This document shows, one piece after another, positions 16,279 through 23,600 of a DNA stretch of 32,974 nucleotides. The notes below the pieces were generated by a model. It ran no database searches and was not told the DNA's origin. It saw only the letters and a program-made list of their open reading frames with translations. The stretch comes from Telmatospirillum sp. GTDB taxonomy: Bacteria > Pseudomonadota > Alphaproteobacteria > Rhodospirillales > Magnetospirillaceae. The translations under genes and the position numbers were made by a program. The first letter of the stretch is position 1, and each line of letters begins with the position of its first letter. Where the stretch lies: assembly GCA_009712185.1 (NCBI GenBank), contig WASQ01000076.1, forward strand, positions 25,648 to 58,621, read 5' to 3'.

Positions 16279-18645
16279 TCAGCGGCGCCGGCGCAGCGCC
16301 TGCCCGGCGGCGGCGATGGCGCGGCTGTCGAGACCGTAGGTGCGGTACAGTTCCGCCACGCTGCCGCTGCGTCCGAAATGCTCGACGCCCAGCGCCCGCA
16401 CGCGATGCCCGGCGACGGAGCCCAGCCAGGCCAGGGTCGCGGGATGGCCGTCCAGCACGGTGACGATGCCGCAATGGGCGGGCAGCGGCGCCAGAAGCCG
16501 TTCGACATGGCTCTCTGCATCGGCGCGGCCCTTTTCACGGGCGCGCTGGGCGGCGGTCCAGCCGGCGTTCAGACGGTCGGCCGAGGTGACGGCCAGGATG
16601 CCGGCGTCATGCCAGTCCTCGGACATGCGTCCCACCGCCTCGATCGCCTCCGCGGCGACGACGCCGGTGTAGGCCACCACCACGTCCGGATTGGGGCCCG
16701 GGCGGCGCAGCCAGTAGCCGCCGTCGATGATGTCGCGGGCCAGAGTCCCGTCGATGGCGCGGCGGGGCTGTTCCAGGGCCAGCGTCGAGAGCCGGAGATA
16801 CACCGATCCGCCGGTTTCGTCGCGCAGCCAGGTGCGTTCCGAGGGCTCGCCCTCGCCGTCGCGTTGCAGGTAATCGAAGGCCCAGCGCAGGATCACCTCC
16901 AACTCGTCCAGGAAGGCGGGCTCGAAGGCGGCCAGTCCGTCCTGCGCCATGCCGATCAGCGGGGTGGAGATGGACTGGTGGGCGCCCCCTTCGGGCGCCA
17001 GGGTGATCCCGGAGGGGGTGCCGGCCAGAATGAAGCGGGAATCCTGATAGCAGGCGTAATTAAGGGCGTCGAGCCCGCGGCAGATGAAGGGATCGTAGAG
17101 GGCGCCGATCGGAATCAGACGGGTGCCGAACAGGCTGTGCGACAGTCCCATCGCGGCCAGCGCCAGGAACAGGTTCATTTCGGCGATGCCCAGTTCGAGA
17201 TGCTGGCCCTTGGGGCCGGCCTCCCATTTCTGCGCCGACAGCACATGTTCCTTGCGGAAGGTGTCGGCGATCGGCAGCGTCGAAAACAGCCCCCGGCGGT
17301 TCACCCAGGGGCCGAGATTGGTCGAAACCGTGACATCGGGCGATGTGGTCACGATCCGGTCGGCCAGCGCGCCGCCGCTTTTCGCGATGGCGTCGAGGAT
17401 GCGGCCGAACCCGGCCTGGGTCGAGGACTGGCGGGGAATGTCGACGGACCAGGGATCGGTGAGCGGCACCGGAGCGGCGGTGAGCCGGCGGCGCCCTTCC
17501 GCGGCGAAGGGAACCCGGGACAGGAAGCGTTCCAGACGCTCGGCCGGCAGCCCCAGCCCCTCGAACCGGTCCCATTCGTGACCGGGGCGGATCCGCATGG
17601 CGGTCTGCAACTGGGCGATCTGGGCGTCGGTCATCAGGCCGGCATGGTTGTCCTTGTGCCCGGCCAGCGGCAGGCCATGGCCCTTGACGGTGTAGGCCAG
17701 GAAGCAGACCGGCCGGTCCGTGGGGGCATCGGAGAACGCCTTGACCAGGGTCGGCAGGTCATTGCCGCCGAGATTGGTCATCAGCGCCGCCAGTTCCTCG
17801 TCGGAGCGGCGTTCGATCAGCGCTGTCGCCGCCCCCTGGTCGCCGATGTCGTCGAGCAGGCGCCGCCTCCAGGCCGCTCCCCCCTGATAGGTCAGCGCCG
17901 AATAGAGCTGGTTCGGGCAGGCGTCGATCCAGTCGCGCAGCGTGTCGCCGCCGGGTTCTGCGAAGGCCGTTTCCAGCGCCTCGCCATATTTCAGGATCCG
18001 GACATCCCAACCGACCGCGTCGAACAGGCGGGTGATCCGCTCGAACAGTCCCTCGCGCACCACCGCATCGAGGCTCTGGCGGTTGTAGTCCAGGATCCAC
18101 CAGCAATTCCGGAGCCCGTGCTTCCAGCCTTCCAGGAGGCATTCGAAAATATTGCCCTCGTCCATCTCGGCATCGCCGACGATGGCGACCATGCGCCCTT
18201 CGGGCCGGCCGCCCAGCAGGGCTTTCTCTTTCAGATAGTCCTGCATCAGGCTGGCGAAAACGGTCATGCCCGCCCCGAGGCCGACCGAGCCGGTGGAGAA
18301 GTCGACGTCGTCCTCGTCCTTGGTGCGCGACGGATAGGACTGCGCCCCGGCCAGTCCCCGGAAGGCCTCCAGTTTCTCGCGCGAGGCCTGTCCCAGAAGA
18401 TATTGGATGGCGTGGAAGGCGGGGCTGGCGTGCGGTTTGACCGCCACGCGGTCGGACGGGCGCAGGACATGGAAATAGAGCGCGGTCAGGATGCTGGCCG
18501 ACGAGGCGGAGGAGGCGAGATGGCCGCCGACCTTGAGTCCGTCCATATTTTCGCGCAGATGGTTGGCGTTGTGGATCATCCACGAGGCCAGCCACAGGAC
18601 TTTCTTTTCCAGTTCCCGCAGGACCTCGAACTCGACCGCCGGCAT
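16279..18645 (-). CDS. AceE/transketolase-like thiamine diphosphate enzyme (E1-type)
   Basis: The 788-aa protein is built like a homodimeric pyruvate dehydrogenase E1 or transketolase. An N-terminal pyrophosphate-binding domain has the ThDP/Mg motif GDAEMDEGN (residues 157-165) followed by LDYNRQSLDAVV, matching the AceE version of the motif rather than transketolase proper. A central pyrimidine-binding domain has QHLELGIAEMNLFLALAAMG, and the C-terminal domain follows. True AceE is about 890 aa, and no E2 or E3 gene lies nearby, so the substrate is uncertain; a 2-oxo acid is the best guess. ATG 18645 (MPAVEFEVLRELEKK) has GGGAGG and AGGGAG upstream; the longer frame to 18801 is rejected as non-conserved. 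It is followed by the beta-CASP gene, 51 bp downstream on the same strand. Confidence 0.85.
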   Translation of the reverse strand: MPAVEFEVLRELEKKVLWLASWMIHNANHLRENMDGLKVGGHLASSASSASILTALYFHVLRPSDRVAVKPHASPAFHAIQYLLGQASREKLEAFRGLAGAQSYPSRTKDEDDVDFSTGSVGLGAGMTVFASLMQDYLKEKALLGGRPEGRMVAIVGDAEMDEGNIFECLLEGWKHGLRNCWWILDYNRQSLDAVVREGLFERITRLFDAVGWDVRILKYGEALETAFAEPGGDTLRDWIDACPNQLYSALTYQGGAAWRRRLLDDIGDQGAATALIERRSDEELAALMTNLGGNDLPTLVKAFSDAPTDRPVCFLAYTVKGHGLPLAGHKDNHAGLMTDAQIAQLQTAMRIRPGHEWDRFEGLGLPAERLERFLSRVPFAAEGRRRLTAAPVPLTDPWSVDIPRQSSTQAGFGRILDAIAKSGGALADRIVTTSPDVTVSTNLGPWVNRRGLFSTLPIADTFRKEHVLSAQKWEAGPKGQHLELGIAEMNLFLALAAMGLSHSLFGTRLIPIGALYDPFICRGLDALNYACYQDSRFILAGTPSGITLAPEGGAHQSISTPLIGMAQDGLAAFEPAFLDELEVILRWAFDYLQRDGEGEPSERTWLRDETGGSVYLRLSTLALEQPRRAIDGTLARDIIDGGYWLRRPGPNPDVVVAYTGVVAAEAIEAVGRMSEDWHDAGILAVTSADRLNAGWTAAQRAREKGRADAESHVERLLAPLPAHCGIVTVLDGHPATLAWLGSVAGHRVRALGVEHFGRSGSVAELYRTYGLDSRAIAAAGQALRRRR

Positions 18646-18825
18646 TCTCCCTGTCCTCCCGTTTTTTCCCGTCCCGGCCCGGGCGGCCGGACGTGTCCCG
18701 ACCGCAACCCCGGGGGAGGGGCATTCTATGCCAGCGGGGCGGAGAGGACCACCAACCTGTTGAATCGGGGGCGGAATCGAAGACGTGACGAGGAGAGCCA
18801 ACCCGGCGGCGGCCGCTGGACGCCA

Positions 18826-18905
18826 TTTAAACTAAAAAATATTGTACAATTAAAAATATTAACAGCAGCATTGACCATAAAATCATCTTTAAGGTAGACT
18901 GCATC
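18826..18905. promoter_or_regulatory. A+T-rich divergent promoter region with palindrome ATTGTACAAT
   Basis: Eighty bases are strikingly A+T-rich in an otherwise GC-rich window. They hold the perfect palindrome ATTGTACAAT (18841-18850) flanked by two AAAAATATT-like direct repeats, the second at 18852-18860. On the plus strand TTGACC (18871-18876) and TAGACT (18895-18900) form a possible promoter with an 18-base spacer, directed at the small ORF and the XRE gene. The AceE-like gene lies in the other direction, so the palindrome may be an operator serving both. Confidence 0.4.
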
Positions 18906-18930
18906 GATAAATTTGGCATGGGCATCCGTC

Positions 18931-19104
18931 ATGGCACGAGAGAGCGCAGTAATCGTGGACTTCGGCGAATACCGGCAGCGGCGGAGGGCCGCGGAACGGG
19001 ACGCCGGCCGGCAGCCGGGGGTGGGCCTCCAGCCCTGGCTGATGTGGTGCGCGATGCCTCTTTGGATGGCGGTTCCCCTCTGGTCTTACCCGGCAGGCAG
19101 GTGA
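18931..19104 (+). CDS. Small hypothetical protein, possibly membrane-associated
   Basis: The 57-aa frame starts MARESAVIVDFGEYRQRRRA and ends with a hydrophobic segment (PWLMWCAMPLWMAVPLW, about residues 36-52) before a short tail. The N-terminal pattern of a hydrophobic beta-like stretch followed by DFxxYRxRR is familiar from small alphaproteobacterial proteins, but I do not assign a family. The stop is ten bases before the XRE-cupin start, which suggests cotranscription. There is no clear Shine-Dalgarno, and an overlapping frame from ATG 18918 is also open, so this is a moderate call. An in-frame TTG at 18913 is an alternative start. Confidence 0.45.
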   Translation: MARESAVIVDFGEYRQRRRAAERDAGRQPGVGLQPWLMWCAMPLWMAVPLWSYPAGR

Positions 19105-19114
19105 TCTGATCCCG

Positions 19115-19729
19115 ATGCCTCTCGAGGAAGGGCCGGACGCCGCGGAAGCAGGGCCCCCGCTCCCCGATCTTGTCGGCAGCGTGGGGGAAAATCTTCGCCG
19201 TCTCCGGACAAGGCGGGGATTGTCGCTGGAGCGGCTGGCGAAGGCCTCCGGCGTCAGCAGGGCCATGCTGGGCCAGATCGAACTGGGGCGCAGCGCGCCC
19301 ACCATCAATGTTCTGTGGAAGATCGCGACATCGCTCGATGTGCCGTTCGCGGCGCTGATCAGTGGGGCGCCGGGGTGCGATCCGGTGTCGGTCATGCGCC
19401 GCGCCGACGCCAAGATTTTGACCTCGCCGGACGGACGGTTCTCTTCCCGGGCCCTTTTCCCCTTCGATTCGCCCCATAAGGTCGAGTTCTACGAGCTGCG
19501 TCTGGCGCCGGATTCCCGTGCCCGGTCGGAGGCGCATGCGCCCGGAACCACCGAAACCCTGATGGTCAATAAAGGCCGGCTGGAGGTGGAGATCGGCCGG
19601 CGGACCTGGCGTCTGGAGACGGGTGACGCGGTGCTGTTCGAGGCCGACGCCGCCCATGCCTATCACAACCCGGGTCATGACGAGGGGCTCTATTACCTCG
19701 TCATGACCTATGTCGATCCCGTCGGGTAG
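19115..19729 (+). CDS. XRE-family transcriptional regulator with C-terminal cupin domain
   Basis: The 204-aa cytoplasmic regulator has an N-terminal helix-turn-helix (about residues 26-82: NLRRLRTRRGLSLERLAKAS, VSRAMLGQIELGRSAPTINV, LWKIATSLDVPFAALI) and a C-terminal cupin_2 barrel (about 120-200: FYELRLAPDSR, HAPGTTETLMVNKGRLEVEIG, LETGDAVLFEADAAHAYHN). In this family the cupin usually senses a small ligand or metal. Regulated genes are often adjacent, so the AceE-like operon upstream and the methionine-rich gene downstream are both candidate targets; this is inference. The hairpin at 19745-19761, 15 bp after its stop, has its T tract on the other strand and chiefly serves the opposing gene. 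Confidence 0.93.
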   Translation: MPLEEGPDAAEAGPPLPDLVGSVGENLRRLRTRRGLSLERLAKASGVSRAMLGQIELGRSAPTINVLWKIATSLDVPFAALISGAPGCDPVSVMRRADAKILTSPDGRFSSRALFPFDSPHKVEFYELRLAPDSRARSEAHAPGTTETLMVNKGRLEVEIGRRTWRLETGDAVLFEADAAHAYHNPGHDEGLYYLVMTYVDPVG

Positions 19730-19738
19730 GGCATTGAC

Positions 19739-19761
19739 AAAAACAGGCGGGAGGCCCGCCT
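19739..19761 (-). terminator. Intrinsic terminator of the methionine-rich protein gene
   Basis: On the minus strand a 7-bp stem, AGGCGGG with CCCGCCT (forward 19745-19751 and 19755-19761, 3-base loop), is followed by G and TTTTT (19743-19739). It lies about 95 bp past the stop of the methionine-rich gene and just after the convergent XRE gene. Confidence 0.75.
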
Positions 19762-19854
19762 CGCTTAAGGGACGTCCAGCCGTCGAAATTCCCGGACAAT
19801 AAGGCCCCGGGGGCGCCGCGACGAACGGGTGTCATCGCGGCTCGGACAAGGGAT

Positions 19855-20205
19855 TTATTTCGTCGCGGCCATGCAGGCCATCATCGGCATGCCGCCCATC
19901 ATCATCATCATCGGCATGCCCGCGGTCATCATCTGGGACATCCGGTCGCAGCAGGCGGCCATCATGTCCATGGTCATGCCGCCGTCCATCGGCATCATCT
20001 TGCAAACCATGCCGGTCGGCGTCATTTCCATCGTCATGGAACACATCGGCATCATGCCGCCCATCGCCATGGGCATCATCCCCATTGCATTTCCCATCAT
20101 CGGCATCATGTTCATCGGCATCATGCCTCCCATGGACATCATGGCCTGGGGCATCATGGCCTGGGGCATCATGGACATCATCGGCATCTGCATTGCGGGC
20201 ATCAT
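19855..20205 (-). CDS. Methionine-rich protein of unknown function
   Basis: The 116-aa product contains 52 methionines (about 45 percent), five cysteines (55, 68, 85, 86, 111), no histidine, and almost no aromatic residues. It opens MMPAMQMPMMSMMPQAMMPQ; a repetitive first half of MMPM/GGMMPM/MMPQA units leads to a more complex second half with C-x12-C (MCSMTMEMTPTGMVCKMMP), MAACCDRM and a closing GMPMMMMMGGMPMMACMA. The start is ATG 20205, with GGAAAGGA seven bases upstream; a TTG at 20235 is rejected. There is no recognisable signal peptide. Its own promoter (20262-20290) and terminator (19739-19761) support a real gene. Soft-metal (Cu(I)) binding or oxidant scavenging through Met/Cys is plausible from composition only. 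From memory, similar Met-rich hypothetical proteins occur in Rhodospirillales; unverified. Confidence 0.85.
   Translation of the reverse strand: MMPAMQMPMMSMMPQAMMPQAMMSMGGMMPMNMMPMMGNAMGMMPMAMGGMMPMCSMTMEMTPTGMVCKMMPMDGGMTMDMMAACCDRMSQMMTAGMPMMMMMGGMPMMACMAATK
20138..20167. repeat. Two tandem perfect copies of a 15-bp unit within the Met-rich gene
   Basis: ATCATGGCCTGGGGC occurs at 20138-20152 and again at 20153-20167 with no mismatch. It encodes the duplicated MMPQA units. Perfect identity at third positions suggests recent slippage-driven expansion of the Met-rich region. Confidence 0.8.
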
Positions 20206-20261
20206 CGGAAAGTCCTTTCCATCACGGCGGTTCAAATGACGAGTTCAGCGTTGTGAGGACT

Positions 20262-20290
20262 ATTATCGGAGGCGTGCCGCAGTGCGGCAA
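20262..20290 (-). promoter_or_regulatory. Promoter of the Met-rich gene with operator-like palindrome
   Basis: On the minus strand TTGCCG (20290-20285) and GATAAT (20267-20262) are separated by exactly 17 bases, a good sigma-70-type promoter. Transcription would start near 20255 and leave a leader of about 50 bases. A perfect 7+1+7 inverted repeat, TGCCGCAGTGCGGCA (20275-20289), covers the -35 and half of the spacer, the position of a repressor operator. Confidence 0.6.
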
Positions 20291-20673
20291 ACAGCCATAA
20301 CGGGTGGATCGTCCTTTTCTCCAGTAAATTGGAGGGATGTCCGGTTTGGCCGGCGGGACGACCTGGCATGGCGGAGGAGTCTCCAGGATGATGGAGGGCG
20401 TTGCCGGCCGGTGGGCCGTCCGGATGGACAGGCACAATCCGGACAGGGATTCGGGTGATGACCGGAGAATGCGGAAAGAAAAGGACGGCGGCCGGGTTCG
20501 TGAATTCAGGGTTGCGAAAGTGGCTATAAACTTTCTGAAAAGAGCTCTTTGTAATCGCCGGACGAAGCGGTATCACGTACGGGCTATGGCGGACCTTTGA
20601 ATTCAGCGGCGGGCCGGCGACAGAAGTCGGTGGCGGAATCGCGACGGATTGGAACGCAAACGAAACAAGACGC
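20291..20673. other. Gene-free region upstream of the peptide synthetase
   Basis: About 380 bases separate the Met-rich promoter from the synthetase start. Frames open on both strands here have poor codon character and no recognisable domain. One inverted repeat, GAAAGT (20516-20521) with ACTTTC (20530-20535), and a TGTAAT at 20550-20555 that could be a -10 are the only signals noted, both weak. Confidence 0.5.
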
Positions 20674-23600
20674 ATGCCGTCCCAGGTCCACAAAGGGCAG
20701 ACCGGCGGGCGCGGCACATTGGATATTATGAATCAGATCATTCCATCGGTCCTTTCCGAATCACTGTCCGGAAACCTGCCATCGTGCCTGCTGCGCGATG
20801 AGTTGCTTTCCGAAATCTTCGCGGCCACGGCCAGCCAGGCCGGCGGCCGGCCCGCACTGGTCTGCGACGGAAAAACCCTGAGCTATGCCGAACTCGACCT
20901 CTGGTCGAACAGGATTGCGGCGGGCCTTCGGGCCAGGGGGATCGGGCGGGGGTGCTTCGTCGGACTGTGGATGGAGCGTGGCGCGGCGGTGCATGCCGCC
21001 CTGATCGGAATCCTGAAGGCCGGAGCGGCCTACCTTCCCTTCGACGCCGACGTCCCGGCGGAGCGTGTGCGGGCCTGCCTGGACGACTGCTCCGCCTCCG
21101 CCCTTCTGGTCGACGCGGCCACCGCCCTGCGCGCCGGCGGTCAGCCGGTGCCGGTCCTGCCGCTGGCCGATCTTGAGGCGTCGGTGCCGGACGGGGATCC
21201 CGGCCGTCCCGATCTCAGGGCCGAGGGCGCCACGCCGCAGGATCCGGCCTATGTGATCTATACCTCGGGCTCGACCGGGAAACCCAAGGGCGTGCCGATC
21301 CGGCACCGCAACATCTGCCATTTCCTGCGGTCGGCCAACAGCGTCTATGGGATCGACGGGACGGATGTGGTGTTCCAGGGGGCATCGGTCGCGTTCGACC
21401 TGTCGCTTGAGGAGATTTTCATTCCTTATCTGGTGGGGGCCTGCCTGTGGGTCGCCACCCGCCAGACCCTCCAGGATACCGACCGTCTGGCCGCCACCAT
21501 CGCCGGCGCCGGAATCACGGTTCTCGATACCGTTCCGACACTGCTCGCCATGCTGCCCGAATCGGAGAACAGCCTCAGGATTATCATCCTGGGCGGGGAG
21601 ACCTGTCCGCCCGCCCTGGCGGAGCGCTGGTGCCGCCCGGGGCGCCGGATGTTCAACAGCTACGGTCCGACCGAGGCGACGGTGGTCGCCACCATCGCCG
21701 AACTGCACCCCGGACAGCCGGTGAGCATCGGCCGTCCCATTCCCAATTACAGTTGCTATGTCGTCAATGACCGGCTGGAGCAGGTTCCGCCCGGGGTCGA
21801 GGGCGAACTTCTGATCGGCGGACCCGGAATTGCCACCGGTTATCTGGGGCGGCCGGAGCTGACCGCCGAAAAATTCATTGCCAATCCCTTCAGGGCCGAG
21901 GGGCCGGATCCGGTGCTCTACCGGTCGGGCGACGCCGTCAGTATCGGTCCCGACGGCTCTTTGTTGTTCCACGGCCGGATCGATGATCAGGTCAAGATCC
22001 GCGGGTTCCGGGTCGAGCTGGGGGAGATCGAGGTCAAGCTGACCGCCATCGCCGGCGTATCCCAGGCGGTGGTGGTCCTGCGTACGGATGAGGGCACCGA
22101 CCGCCTGGTCGCCTTCCTGGCGGGCGAAGCCGGGGTGACCCGTCCCGATCCGGCCCGTCTCAAAGAGATCCTGCGCGCCGAACTTCCGGCCTATATGGTC
22201 CCCACCCATTTCGAATGGCTCGACGAACTGCCCCGCCTGATTTCGGGCAAGGCCGACCGCAAGGCGTTGCAGCGCCGGCCCCTGTCGGCCCGGTCGGTCG
22301 AGGAGCAGGAGGCGCCGTCGACCGCCACCGAGGCAGCCCTGCTGGCGGCGATGCAGCGGGTGTTCCCCCGCCAGACGATTCCCTTCGATGCCGATTTTTT
22401 CACCGATATCGGCGGCCATTCCCTGCTGGCTGCCCGCTTCGTCTCGGCGGTGCGCGAAACCCCGGCGCTGGCCGGATTGACGCTGCAGGACATCTATGGC
22501 GTGCGGACCCTCCGGGCAATGGCGTCGCTGCTCGACGCGCGCATCGCCGGGGAGGCCGGGCAGCGGCGCGACCCGCTGTCCTTCACGCCACCGCCCCTGC
22601 TGCGCCGTTTCCTCTGCGGTCTGGCGCAGCTCGCGGTGCTGCCCATCATTCTCGCCATGATCACGGCCTCCTGGCTGGGCGTGTTCGTGGCCTATCAACT
22701 GTTCTCCGGCGAGGAACATAATTTCCTGCGGGAAAGCACGGCCCTGCTCGCCACCTACGGGGTGATCAACGTCGTCACCATGGTGGTGTCGATCGCAGCC
22801 AAATGGCTGGTGATCGGACGGACCAGGCCTGGCGTCTATCCGCTGTGGGGCGTCTATTACTATCGCTGGTGGCTGGCGCAGCGCTTCGTCTCGATGGTCC
22901 ATCTGAAATGGTTTCAGGGCACACCCATCATGCGGCTGATCCTGCGCCTACTGGGCGCGCGGATCGGGGCGGACGCGGTGATCGGCGATTTCGAGACCGG
23001 GGCGATCGATCTCATCTCGATCGGCCGCGGCGCCACCGTGGGCGGCAAGACGCAGTTCGCCTCGGCCGAGGTGGTGGGCGACAAGCTGATCATCGGCCGC
23101 ATCGAGATCGGCGACGAGGCCTATGTCGGCACCTCCTGCGTGATCGCCCATGACTGCGTGGTGGAGGAAGGGGCGGAACTGCTGGACCTGACCGCGCTGC
23201 CGGCCAAAAGCCGGGTCGGCGCCTGGGAAATCTGGGAAGGCTCCCCGGCCCGGCCGGTCGGCACGGTCGACCGCGACGAACTGCCGGCGGCCTCGACCGC
23301 CAGCGCCCTGCGCAAGGGCGTCCAGGCGGTGATCTACGCGGTCATGCTGTTGTTGCTGCCGCCGATCGCCCTGATCCCGATCATTCCGGCCTTCTATGTG
23401 TTCGACAGCTTGAGCGACGGCTTCCAGGCGACCTTCTCGATCAGCTATCTCTATGTCCTGCCGATGCTGTCCTGGCCGACGGCGATGGCGCTGATCCTCG
23501 TCACCATCATGCTGATCGCCATCGTGCGCTGGACCGTCCTGCCCCGGGTGACGGCCGGCACCTATTCGATCCACAGCTGGTTTTATGTCCGTAAATGGAT

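Noticed and set aside
15601-18897. 1098-codon plus-strand frame opposite the AceE-like gene
   Set aside because: Low-complexity Gly/Gln/Ala/Arg composition with no domain; the minus strand carries all conserved motifs.
19829-20239. Ile-rich plus-strand frame opposite the Met-rich gene
   Set aside because: The antisense of ATG-rich DNA reads as CAT/ATC and gives poly-Ile by necessity; promoter, ribosome-binding site and terminator all support the minus strand.
20232-20717. 161-codon minus-strand frame upstream of the peptide synthetase
   Set aside because: Pro/His-rich with no family resemblance; it also runs through the Met-rich promoter. An 87-codon plus-strand frame at 20337-20600 is equally unconvincing.
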